Of a DNA stretch of 45,903 bases, positions 7,366 through 14,876 are shown one piece after another. The position numbers and the translations under genes were made by a program. Location: NCBI GenBank assembly GCA_028717785.1, contig JAQUND010000011.1:1-45903 (forward strand), given 5' to 3'. Under the pieces are notes generated by a model, which was not told the origin of the DNA, searched no databases, and was given only the letters and a program-made list of their open reading frames with translations. The stretch is from Candidatus Nanoarchaeia archaeon (GTDB lineage: Archaea > Nanoarchaeota > Nanoarchaeia > SCGC-AAA011-G17 > JAFCDX01). The stretch's first letter is position 1. Every line of letters begins with the position of its first letter.

Positions 7366-8244
7366 TTATGGACGTGTAACTTCAATCAAGCTTACACCGC
7401 GCGGATTCCATACACCAATTCCGATTTGTTCGAAAATTGACCAACCAATGAGGCGGTTATCCGGATCATCAGCGGGAAGAACTGTAATGTCAATTCTCTG
7501 CGGCATAACTGCAAGGAACTTCTCTTCGGTGCATACAAAGACTGTACCAATCGGAACTACCCTGCTAACAATGATATCGGCACCCCAGATCTGAGCCATC
7601 AAACCTGTGTTCAACAAACTCTTCTGAGTTACGGGGTCCAACTGGTCGCGACCAAACTTACGGATGTCAGAATAATCTCTGGCATTCATGAACAGACGTG
7701 CAACACGAAGGTCATGTTTCTCAACTTCAGCAAAAGCATCAGCAAGCGCATCCCTGTCAAGAGACGGTGTTGCTGGTGTAACTGCGTTGAAAGGAAGACC
7801 AGTGTTTGGGTTGATCTGAGCAGCCGCAACTTGGAGGGCATTGAAACCAAGATCATCTTCACTTGCCTGGATGTCCTGTTTTGCCTTGTCCTGAGCACGG
7901 TCAATCAGATTGTACCGACGTTCTTTAATCTGGGTAAACGGAATTTTCGGGTTCGAAGCAAGTTCGAACAACGGAACGAGAATTCTTTTACCTTTGACGA
8001 TAGTTTCTGGTGTCTGGCCTTCTTCACCGATGACGATGGCCGGAACATCAACGTCTCTGTCATAGTACGGAAGAGCACCCTGAGGCAGAGGATCTACAAC
8101 TGCTGCCCGACGGAACACACCCTCATAGTCCAGACGTTCACGGAGGGGATTCTGCATCGATGCAGCAAGCTTCATCTTTCCTTCTGGGGAAAGCAAGAGC
8201 TTCTCAATGGCTCTTTCTTTGTCAGCTGCTGTCGTGATTTTCAT
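7366..8244 (-). CDS. Major capsid protein candidate (292 aa)
   Basis: The protein is 292 residues, with a helical N terminus (AADKERAIEKLLLSPEGKMK), then a mixed alpha/beta region. Segments such as FMNARDYSDIRKFGRD, WGADIIVSRVVPIGTVFVCT and LIGWSIFEQIGIGVWNPRG resemble the P-domain and A-domain segments of HK97-fold capsid proteins. It lies in the expected order: terminase, portal, protease, scaffold-like, decoration-like, capsid. It is flanked by terminators and has a strong ribosome binding site (AAGGAGATTTCC before ATG). Base composition and codon choice differ from most neighbours: it is less AT-rich and uses CGT-type Arg codons, as expected for the most highly expressed virion gene. The identity rests on context plus weak pattern similarity, so I do not claim a specific family. 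Confidence 0.72.
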   Translation of the reverse strand: MKITTAADKERAIEKLLLSPEGKMKLAASMQNPLRERLDYEGVFRRAAVVDPLPQGALPYYDRDVDVPAIVIGEEGQTPETIVKGKRILVPLFELASNPKIPFTQIKERRYNLIDRAQDKAKQDIQASEDDLGFNALQVAAAQINPNTGLPFNAVTPATPSLDRDALADAFAEVEKHDLRVARLFMNARDYSDIRKFGRDQLDPVTQKSLLNTGLMAQIWGADIIVSRVVPIGTVFVCTEEKFLAVMPQRIDITVLPADDPDNRLIGWSIFEQIGIGVWNPRGVSLIEVTRP

Positions 8245-8314
8245 GGAAATCTCCTTTAACTTACTGTTGCTTGTTTGTGAATACTTAGAACTTGTTACTT
8301 TTTGCGTCTTTCAG

Positions 8315-8803
8315 TTAGATCATCAGATCAAAACCAAGCCAAGGATCCGTCGGTGTCGGTGCCTTAGAGACACGACCAACGATATTGCTTGTTGTGTTTT
8401 CTGTTGTGAGAAGACCGAAATCACTAACATAGAGAAGAGCGCCAGCTACATAGGCGACATCGCCTGAATCAGCTTCATTGCGAGTCTCATAAATGTCAGT
8501 TTCAAACGATCCCATCGAACGCATAACAGTAACTTTACCCGAAGCAACAGCTGGAGTATTTTCGAACGGTGAGCCTGCAGCATCGTTGAGAAAGATCCCG
8601 ACAGCCGTATGGTCGTTACTGATATCGACCTCGTAATTGTCGGAATACATCGCAACCATACCTGCCAGGACTCCGTCCGGTGTGTCAGCCGTAATCCGGG
8701 ATGACGTAGCACCAGCAGCGCCATAGTTCTGACGAGTGAAGGCGCCAGGAGCCAATGTTGACAGAGAATTTCTGTCACCTGCGAACAGGATACGAAGTGC
8801 CAT
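8315..8803 (-). CDS. Capsid decoration/head-associated protein candidate (162 aa)
   Basis: A 162-residue, Ala/Gly/Thr-rich, beta-type protein with no Cys. Segments such as GVLAGMVAMYSDNYEVD, VGIFLNDAAGSPFENTPAVA and DVAYVAGALLYVSDFGLLT fit small beta-barrel decoration proteins, which phages place next to the capsid gene. It has a strong ribosome binding site (AAGGAG) and the same GC-richer codon use as the capsid gene, suggesting high expression. It sits between the scaffold-like gene and the capsid-like gene, separated from the former by a terminator. The role is inferred from position, size and composition. Confidence 0.6.
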   Translation of the reverse strand: MALRILFAGDRNSLSTLAPGAFTRQNYGAAGATSSRITADTPDGVLAGMVAMYSDNYEVDISNDHTAVGIFLNDAAGSPFENTPAVASGKVTVMRSMGSFETDIYETRNEADSGDVAYVAGALLYVSDFGLLTTENTTSNIVGRVSKAPTPTDPWLGFDLMI

Positions 8804-8885
8804 GGAACAACTCCTTACGTTAAGTTTTACTTTTGAAAACTAGCAGCACTACTGAACAGTTAATCTGAACTTATAAAAGGTTTAT

Positions 8886-8915
8886 AAAAGACAGAGGATT
8901 TCACCCCTGTCTTTT
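8886..8915 (-). terminator. Terminator after the scaffold-like gene
   Basis: The minus strand folds as AAAAGACAGGGG / CCTCTGTCTTTT with a 6-base loop, perfect if one G.U pair is counted, and the arm can extend through an ATAAA/TTTAT helix with a one-base bulge. It begins about 11 bases after the stop of 8927-10525. Confidence 0.8.
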
Positions 8916-8926
8916 TATAAAACTTA

Positions 8927-10525
8927 TTAGTCTTGTGGTGCGCCTCTCCACATCTTAGAAAGAACTTCAACTTCAGGATCACTTGTATAATCATTTTGTT
9001 CAACAAGAGAAGCATTTTTGTCGATACCAAATTCATCGACAACTTCACCATCTTCACGTTTTAAAGTTGAATGATCTGACGAACTTACTGTTTTTCCCGG
9101 ATCTTTTTTTGCAGCTTCTTTTTTTGCTTCTTCTGCAACTTCATCTTTAGGAGTCTCAGAAACTTTTTCAGCAGGGGTTTCGGGCTTGTCAGCTTTCTCT
9201 TCATCTTTTGCAACTTCAGGTACAGCTTTCTCTTCTTTGCATTCAGCAAGTTTCTTTTCAATATCTTCAGCTTTCTCTTCAGCAGAATCACCAAGAGCAT
9301 CTTCTTTGTCAGCTGTTTCAATATCACCTTCAGCTTCGGCTGACTCAGCAAGTTTACGATGATTTGCAGCTACCGTTCGATATGTACGTGCCAATTCAGC
9401 AAGTTTTGCCTTTTTGTCATCTGTTGCAGCTCCTTCAGGTTTTTCTTCAGCTAGTGGAACTGCTGCATCGGCCTTTTCTTCTTCAACTTTACCTGCTGGT
9501 GTCGAGTCTGGTGTTGCATTTGGAGGAAGAGCTGATGCTGCATCTTTTTCTGCTGGTACTGCGGTTTCTGGTTGTGCAACTAGATCAGCTTTTTCTTCTT
9601 TTTTTGCTTCTTCTGCTTCTACTGGTGCAGCTTCTACTGGTGCAGCTTCTTCAGGTTCTTTCTTAGCTTCATCATCTGCTGTCTTCATAAGGGAAATAAC
9701 TTCTTCGATATGAGCAACTTTTGCTGCAGCATCATCAGCTTTCTGATCAAGGAATTCAGCCTGCTCTTCATCATCATCTTCTTGTGCTTCGGCAGCAGCT
9801 TGACGATTGATTCTTTCGACCCGTGCCTGACGACGAAGTTCTTTTTGAGCATCTTCAATTGAAGCAAACTCGTTTTCTCCGGCAACTTTTCTTTCAAGTC
9901 TTTCAATTTCACTATCATCGAGTTTTACGATTTGAGCGATTTTCGCTTTAATAGTTTCATATGAATCTTCAAGTTTGCCCTCAACAACAAGTTGTTTTGC
10001 AATTGCAAGTCCTCTACGAGCTTTACGTTCGATAGCACGATCACTACGTTCTTGAGCAAGTTTCTTTTTCAAATTTGAAATAACTGCTTTAAAACCTGCA
10101 GCTTCACTTGCAAATTTATCCTCATCTTCATTTACATCTTCAGCAGGTTCGCCTTCGCCTTCATCTTCACCTGTACCTCCATCTTTTTCTTCAACAGAAG
10201 GATTTAAAGGTGCTGCAGGTGTCATCGGGCTTGCAACTGGTGCATCTGCACCTGCACCTTTGCCTTCAGCCTGAGTATTCACTGCCTGAACTACTTCTGA
10301 ATGAAGTTCGTTTGTATCAGTAACAGCTGGTTGATCAGCTGGTGCCGCCATCTGCGCACTGGTTCTGCTTTGAAGTGTAGCAATCAAGTCCTCAGCAAAT
10401 TTTTGAGCTTCAGCTGGTTCAAAAGTCTCTTTTGAAGACTCAACGACTTTCACCAGCTCTGATCCCTTGAATACTGCGACTTTTGTTCCACTTTTATGCA
10501 CTTTTGCACTCCAACACAAATTCAT
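8927..10525 (-). CDS. Scaffold-like head assembly protein, Ala/Glu/Lys-rich (532 aa)
   Basis: After a short folded N terminus (residues 1-55, MNLCWSAKVHKSGTKVAVFK and an EPAEAQKFAEDL helix) the protein is dominated by Ala, Glu, Lys, Asp and Pro. Predicted features are an acidic stretch around 110-140, a helical region (~145-275) with LERKVAGENEFASIEDAQKE, repeats of EAAPVEA (~295-310), and a long Ala/Glu/Lys helix-rich tail. Only the last ~50 residues look different (DHSTLKREDGEVVDEFGID, ending KMWRGAPQD). Long, soluble, coiled and acidic proteins just upstream of the capsid gene are typical phage scaffolds, and the many A-x-E tripeptides would be substrates if the prohead protease cuts such sites. 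No sequence family is recognised. A GAGGAG site precedes the ATG. Confidence 0.6.
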   Translation of the reverse strand: MNLCWSAKVHKSGTKVAVFKGSELVKVVESSKETFEPAEAQKFAEDLIATLQSRTSAQMAAPADQPAVTDTNELHSEVVQAVNTQAEGKGAGADAPVASPMTPAAPLNPSVEEKDGGTGEDEGEGEPAEDVNEDEDKFASEAAGFKAVISNLKKKLAQERSDRAIERKARRGLAIAKQLVVEGKLEDSYETIKAKIAQIVKLDDSEIERLERKVAGENEFASIEDAQKELRRQARVERINRQAAAEAQEDDDEEQAEFLDQKADDAAAKVAHIEEVISLMKTADDEAKKEPEEAAPVEAAPVEAEEAKKEEKADLVAQPETAVPAEKDAASALPPNATPDSTPAGKVEEEKADAAVPLAEEKPEGAATDDKKAKLAELARTYRTVAANHRKLAESAEAEGDIETADKEDALGDSAEEKAEDIEKKLAECKEEKAVPEVAKDEEKADKPETPAEKVSETPKDEVAEEAKKEAAKKDPGKTVSSSDHSTLKREDGEVVDEFGIDKNASLVEQNDYTSDPEVEVLSKMWRGAPQD

Positions 10526-10540
10526 AGTATCTCTCCTCAG

Positions 10541-10812
10541 TTAAAGTGAAATTTGTTTTGCTTTAATCTCATTCTCAGTTATTACAACAAACTTCATATT
10601 ATTGTCATTTACATATTTTCTAGCAGCTTCAAACTTTAAAACATTTCGTTGTAATGTTGTAGAGAATTTGGGCTTAACTTCAATTAAATCTCTTGAGCCA
10701 TCTGCATAAACAACTAAAATATCAGGCCAATAGCTTTTTTGCCTTTTAGAGACTGGCTTATTTTTCTTTTTGTCTCTTCAGATTTGGGTTTGCCTTTCTG
10801 CAAAAAACTCAT
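10541..10812 (-). pseudogene. Decayed homing-endonuclease remnant (NUMOD3 plus PD-(D/E)XK), frameshifted and internally deleted
   Basis: From an ATG at 10812 the frame reads MSFLQKGKPKSEETKRKISQ, then SLKGKK, a NUMOD3-type motif, and stops about 10 codons later. Shifting by one base at a run of six A restores a frame reading YWPDILVVYADGSRDLIEVK, then PKFSTTLQRNVLKFEAARKY, ending at a TAA at 10541. This second part closely matches the nuclease core of 5808-6857 (YVPDVLI, LIEIKP, LKFDAARKF). The Glu-bearing segment that normally lies between NUMOD3 and the PD motif is missing, so both a frameshift and an internal deletion are needed to explain it. It fills an otherwise gene-free gap of about 300 bases upstream of the scaffold-like gene. 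A programmed frameshift is possible but the deletion argues for decay. Confidence 0.8.
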
Positions 10813-10824
10813 TATACTATCCTA

Positions 10825-11463
10825 TTACATTAATTTTACTAACTCATTACAATGTTGACAGACAACATAATTTGAAGTATAACTTGGTTTTCTATTTTGA
10901 TCTACAAGATCATCAATAGTATAATGTTCTTCATTCTCACAATGAGTACAAGAAACTTTCACATAAGAATTTTCTAAAACAAATGCATTAATTTCTTTGG
11001 CCGTTTTTTCTAAACTTGTCTCTTTTATTTTAGAAATTATAGATGTGCCATATCTTGCCGAGAAAAAATAGACTTTATCTTCAATAGCACCGTTCTTATA
11101 TGCTTCTTCATAACCTACAGTCATTTTAGGTTGACTGTTGCAATACCATACCCATCGTGCTTCATCATATCTGAATCCACATGTCCATACATCAGATCTC
11201 TTATTAATCAAATTTTTTTTAATTTCTTCAGTCTGTGTTGCAAGTTTCAATTGTTTTATGATTTCAAAACTTGCTCTTACAGGATTTGAAGGGAATGTAT
11301 CTTTAACGCGTTGAATGATTTTGTTTTTTGAAACATCAACAATGACAATATCTTTCTCTAAACGAAACGCCTTCAAATTTCTTTGAAGGTCTATAGATGA
11401 TATTGCTTGTTGTTCTAGTTTCTTGACAACATTAAAACAAAAAAAATTAGAAAAAAACTGCAT
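10825..11463 (-). CDS. Zinc-ribbon protein of unknown function between protease and scaffold (212 aa)
   Basis: No family recognised. Residues ~20-85 are a mixed alpha/beta segment (LKAFRLEKDIVIVDVSKNKI). Residues ~95-150 are aromatic-rich (VWTCGFRYDEARWVWYC). The C-terminal part has two CxxC pairs, CTHC and CQHC, separated by about 30 residues, a classic zinc ribbon. The start ATG lies 2 bases after the stop of the prohead protease gene, so it is probably co-expressed with it. Likely a head-assembly accessory by location only. Confidence 0.65.
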   Translation of the reverse strand: MQFFSNFFCFNVVKKLEQQAISSIDLQRNLKAFRLEKDIVIVDVSKNKIIQRVKDTFPSNPVRASFEIIKQLKLATQTEEIKKNLINKRSDVWTCGFRYDEARWVWYCNSQPKMTVGYEEAYKNGAIEDKVYFFSARYGTSIISKIKETSLEKTAKEINAFVLENSYVKVSCTHCENEEHYTIDDLVDQNRKPSYTSNYVVCQHCNELVKLM

Positions 11464-11465
11464 AT

Positions 11466-13208
11466 TTAATTTTTCTTTTTATTAATATAGGACATAGGCA
11501 TATAAAAATCTTCACCAGTTTCTGTAATGAATTGTCCGTATTCGCCACTATCGATTGTAGTCACAAAAGATACTTTCTCTCCCTTTGTGATAACAGAATT
11601 CCCTTGCTCATCGAACCAATATGTACCTTCATCATGATCAACTGGAATGTCTTGAGAAACAACAAATATATTCGATTTTTTTACCTGTTCTAAGTCATTA
11701 ATATTTTTCATTATAGTCTTTTTGTCATCGAGTCTAATGATGAACATGGGACCACGTTGTGAAACAACTTCTCCAATTTTTCCCTTTTCTTTACCAGTTT
11801 TTATTTTAACCCTATCACCAGATTTGATTTTTGTTTTAGCAGTTTTATAGAGAGATTCTTCTGAAGCAAAAAAACAACGGGGACATTCTATAATATCTTG
11901 TTGCCCTGCATCAACGGAAGTGGCCTTTATTTTCCAAAGATCTGTTTTAAAACCACATTTTAAACATTCAAATGTATCAACTCTTGAAACTGTTTTATTT
12001 GCAGGAGCAATTTCTAGAACAACAATAGGAACTTGTTTGCGTAATTCAAAACCTGGCTTTAATCCCGCATCATCTTTTATGTCATGAGGATTATCATAAG
12101 GAATATCAGAATAATCATGGGTGGAAATTGAGAAATCTTTATTACCTGATTCATTTTCAATTGGATGAGTTGCTTCTTTTTTACCAAAAACTTTTTCAAG
12201 GATTCTATCGACAAAACCTGTTTTTTGTTTTGGTAAGACTTGACAAAGATTTTCTAACTCTTCACTTGAAAGAGTTTCTTTTGCTGTGAGTATTTGATTT
12301 GCTGTTTTGATTTCTATAGAACCGTCTTGTTTGATTGCAATATTTGCAACATCAGTATCCTTTGATGCAGCTTTTAAAAGAACTCCATCCTCTTTTACCA
12401 TTGTTTCAATTTTCGAATTGAGGATATTTGCAAGCAGATAATTACTAACTTCAGAAGTGGAAAGAATTTTTCTAAAAACAGCGCCAGCAAAAGCAGGATT
12501 AGCTACAAGAGAAACATCAAAAAATGTGTTATTTATACATATTTCTGCAGCTCTTCTTGATGTCCCATCAGGTAGTCTATAAGTAGAACCTTTATTACCA
12601 CGTCTAAGATGTTCACAATATGATGTAGGATCATTTGCAATGTTTCCACAAATACTGCATCTTGTTTGAGCTGTAGTACAACCCATAGAAACTGCATTTA
12701 TAATACCATTTTCAATATTTGCTACAAGATCTTTGTGTCTTCTATCTACAGAAAAAAGGACATCAATAAGAAGTGTGTCACCCATGTCTCTTGCAATGAC
12801 ATCAATGCATTTTCCTTTTGCATTTTCTAATCTTTGATCATGTTCTACAAAGGTTGTTGCTCTTTTAAAGGACTTGTAATCTTTTAAAAGATCATTACAT
12901 GTCCAAGCATCATGATTGTCATTGATAAATTTTTCAGTAGCAGTAGTAATCCAGTAGCCATTGTCTTCAGTTTTTACCCCAGCCATAATCGTAGTATGAA
13001 TGTAGATAAATTTCGTTGGATCAATTGTGCTTACAACCTGAAAATCAGCCTCTTTATCGACAGCTTCTTTGTCAACAGCTTCTTTTTTGGGTTCTTCAAT
13101 AGTGTTTTTGATGTTTGCTTGTTTCTTTAGAGCACTCCAACTACTAATGTCACCACCCAAAATTTCGATTTTTGCTGTTTTGAGCATGCCAACTTTATTG
13201 AAAGACAT
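11466..13208 (-). CDS. Prohead maturation protease with C-terminal zinc ribbon and KOW-like domain (580 aa)
   Basis: Residues ~56-245 form a phage prohead serine protease domain of the T4 gp21-like superfamily: FVEHDQ supplies the catalytic His (H123), GKCIDVIARDMGDTLLIDVL is a core strand pair, and NAVSMG supplies the catalytic Ser (S174). It is followed by CSICG...YCEH (C184, C187, C198, H200), a metal-binding insert I associate with large-phage relatives, and SLVANPAF. The enzyme would cleave scaffold and capsid precursors during head maturation. The C-terminal ~330 residues are unusual: a zinc ribbon (C415, C418, C442, C445) and a KOW-like segment (~460-500, SGDRVKIKTGKEKGKIGEVV). Residues 343-356 share a motif with the 172-aa gene at 4986-5504. 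GGAGG precedes the ATG and a promoter-like motif lies 56 bases upstream. Confidence 0.85.
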   Translation of the reverse strand: MSFNKVGMLKTAKIEILGGDISSWSALKKQANIKNTIEEPKKEAVDKEAVDKEADFQVVSTIDPTKFIYIHTTIMAGVKTEDNGYWITTATEKFINDNHDAWTCNDLLKDYKSFKRATTFVEHDQRLENAKGKCIDVIARDMGDTLLIDVLFSVDRRHKDLVANIENGIINAVSMGCTTAQTRCSICGNIANDPTSYCEHLRRGNKGSTYRLPDGTSRRAAEICINNTFFDVSLVANPAFAGAVFRKILSTSEVSNYLLANILNSKIETMVKEDGVLLKAASKDTDVANIAIKQDGSIEIKTANQILTAKETLSSEELENLCQVLPKQKTGFVDRILEKVFGKKEATHPIENESGNKDFSISTHDYSDIPYDNPHDIKDDAGLKPGFELRKQVPIVVLEIAPANKTVSRVDTFECLKCGFKTDLWKIKATSVDAGQQDIIECPRCFFASEESLYKTAKTKIKSGDRVKIKTGKEKGKIGEVVSQRGPMFIIRLDDKKTIMKNINDLEQVKKSNIFVVSQDIPVDHDEGTYWFDEQGNSVITKGEKVSFVTTIDSGEYGQFITETGEDFYMPMSYINKKKN

Positions 13209-13218
13209 GAGGCCTCCG

Positions 13219-13246
13219 AAAAATTGTCAATCTTTACACAATTTTT
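13219..13246. other. AT-rich stem-loop upstream of the prohead protease gene
   Basis: AAAAATTGT and ACAATTTTT form a perfect 9-bp stem around a 10-base loop, between the protease ATG and the promoter-like motif at 13265-13281. It could be a weak terminator or a leader hairpin; there is too little GC to be sure. Confidence 0.35.
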
Positions 13247-13264
13247 TGATAAAAGTCTTGATTT

Positions 13265-13281
13265 ATAAAAACTTTAGAAAA
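13265..13281 (-). promoter_or_regulatory. Candidate phage promoter motif upstream of the prohead protease
   Basis: The minus strand reads TTTTCTAAAGTTTTTAT, an exact match to the consensus of the recurring 17-mer. It lies 56 bases upstream of the ATG at 13208, in an intergenic gap. Confidence 0.55.
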
Positions 13282-13288
13282 AGTCAAT

Positions 13289-13774
13289 TTACCATTTGAT
13301 TTTTGCTCGTAACCATCCATTTAGATCACCAGGTATTGCACCTACAATACCTATGACATCAGCATTACCACCTATATTTTCGTTTGTCAAAATTCCATTT
13401 GAATTAACATATAGTTTTTGATTATAAGTATAAATTCTTGTCGTGTCATAAGCATTTCTATTAAAATCTAGCAAAACATCATCTGATATCATTGATGCTG
13501 AATGATTGCTTGAATCGACAGGACTGTTTTCATATTTATATGGTCGTCTTGCTGTTGCCAATCCATCCATATCTTTAAAATCATACTGTTTTCCATCATA
13601 ATCTTCAAGTTTGTAACCGTTGATAAGCAAACCAACTGTTTCATTTGGCAATGCTTTTTCTACAGTCATTTTGTCTACAAATCTTACTATTTGACCACCA
13701 TACCAACCTGTTCTTAGAAGATTAGGTCCAATTTTAACATTAATTCCCCAGTATTTATAGTGGATCTTAATCAT
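13289..13774 (-). CDS. Head-region structural protein of unknown function (161 aa)
   Basis: No family recognised. The protein is 161 residues with Tyr/Asn/Gly-rich strands (YKYWGINVKIGPNLLRTGWY, TRIYTYNQKLYVNSNGIL) and no Cys, suggesting a beta-rich virion protein. Its ATG overlaps the stop of the SWIM-type gene by four bases (ATGA), so the two are coupled. It lies between the portal-proximal genes and the protease, where phages often carry vertex, head-completion or capsid-lumen proteins. Function is inferred from position only. Confidence 0.65.
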   Translation of the reverse strand: MIKIHYKYWGINVKIGPNLLRTGWYGGQIVRFVDKMTVEKALPNETVGLLINGYKLEDYDGKQYDFKDMDGLATARRPYKYENSPVDSSNHSASMISDDVLLDFNRNAYDTTRIYTYNQKLYVNSNGILTNENIGGNADVIGIVGAIPGDLNGWLRAKIKW

Positions 13775-14478
13775 ATTCTTCCTGGCCTTGGTTTTATTCT
13801 TGTGGGTCGTTGTATTATAGGCTTTAATTCTCTTGGTCTTTTTTCTGTCAATGGTTTTTCTTGTTCAGGTTTTGTTGGTGTCACTGGAGCCTTTTGTTGT
13901 GGTTTTGTAGGAACTGGTTTAACAGGTACCTTAAGAGTTGGTTTGACAGGACCTTTTTGTGGGCCTTTGAACTGATCAGGAACTATAAATCTTTTAAACA
14001 AAGGTATTGACGCAGCAACATGTTTACAAATCAGATACCTTCTTTGTGGATCTCTTATATTGGGAGCGGTACCATCCGAGTATTGACGCTCAGAATAATC
14101 TTTATCAAGAGCATTAAAATCAGCACCATTATATTTCCAAGCATTACAATTACAAGATATTTCGACTTCTCTCCCAAGCATACCCTGTGTTTTAGGCCCT
14201 GTACCTAATAACTTAAAACGGACATCATAGGGCCCTTTGCTTTTTGTTTGATGACATTTTACAGAAAACATCCATCTACCATTTTTAGGATCATTACGTT
14301 TTGTTGTTGCTACACACCCTTTAGCATATTTGATAGATTTTTGATTTGTCTTAAATAATAATTCTCCTGCAGACATAGCAAGTTTTGCAAAAGGATCAGA
14401 AAACAATACTCCAAGCGGAATAATTTTTCTTGACAATAACTCATTTGCTATAGATTGAATGGCTTCTTTATTCATCAA
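13771..14478 (-). CDS. SWIM-type zinc-finger protein with N-terminal tag and Pro-rich tail (235 aa)
   Basis: The N terminus (MMNKEAIQSIANELLSRK) carries the short helix found in several other proteins of this window. Residues ~107-160 contain CNCNAWK followed about 40 residues later by YLICKHVAA, matching the CxC(n)CxH pattern of SWIM zinc fingers, which bind DNA or proteins. Residues ~170-235 are rich in Pro, Lys and Gln (PVKPTLKVPVKPVPTKPQQK), a flexible basic tail. It sits between portal and protease genes with ATGA overlaps on both sides, so it is most likely packaged in, or used to build, the head. A DNA-binding role inside the head is a reasonable guess but not shown. Confidence 0.7.
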   Translation of the reverse strand: MMNKEAIQSIANELLSRKIIPLGVLFSDPFAKLAMSAGELLFKTNQKSIKYAKGCVATTKRNDPKNGRWMFSVKCHQTKSKGPYDVRFKLLGTGPKTQGMLGREVEISCNCNAWKYNGADFNALDKDYSERQYSDGTAPNIRDPQRRYLICKHVAASIPLFKRFIVPDQFKGPQKGPVKPTLKVPVKPVPTKPQQKAPVTPTKPEQEKPLTEKRPRELKPIIQRPTRIKPRPGRI

Positions 14479-14876
14479 TAATCTCTTGCTTTCCCTATTA
14501 TTGTTCCTATAGTACGCGAATCATTCCATTCAGGTATTGCGCCCAGTCTAGCATTACTTGCTTTTGTCACGTCATCATATAATTGCTTTGATGGGAAGAT
14601 ATATACAGAACCTTTTGCATATGTCTCGTTGTCAACGTATTTATCGTTTAGATCAAAGATAATCTCAAAAACTATTTTCCAATGTTGATAAGATTGCTCT
14701 GTCTCATCTTCTCTAAAACTTGAATCTTTAAGTTCAAGATGTACATGTTTAGATTTAATAGAACTAATAAATTGTTTTACTTTTTTTTCGAAATCAATCT
14801 TATCGACAAATTTCTGTTTCGAAACTGTTCTTTCACTTGCTTTCAAAATTTCATTTGTAATAAGTTCTATATTCAT
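14475..14876 (-). CDS. Portal-proximal protein with N-terminal tag, unknown function (133 aa)
   Basis: The first residues, MNIELITNEILKASERT, form the short helix shared by several proteins here. The rest alternates a helical segment (KKVKQFISSIKSKHVHLELK) with a beta-rich part (QHWKIVFEIIFDL, GSVYIFPSKQ). No family is recognised. Both ends overlap neighbours by four bases (ATGA), in the order portal, this gene, SWIM protein. The location suggests a head or neck role. Confidence 0.65.
   Translation of the reverse strand: MNIELITNEILKASERTVSKQKFVDKIDFEKKVKQFISSIKSKHVHLELKDSSFREDETEQSYQHWKIVFEIIFDLNDKYVDNETYAKGSVYIFPSKQLYDDVTKASNARLGAIPEWNDSRTIGTIIGKARDY

Noticed and set aside
9085..10323. Frames of 71-152 residues opposite or offset to the scaffold-like gene (9208-9666, 9685-9918, 10108-10323 and others)
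   Set aside because: They are rich in Leu, Gln, Val or Lys because they read the Ala/Glu-rich gene in other frames, and none has a ribosome binding site and neighbour spacing.
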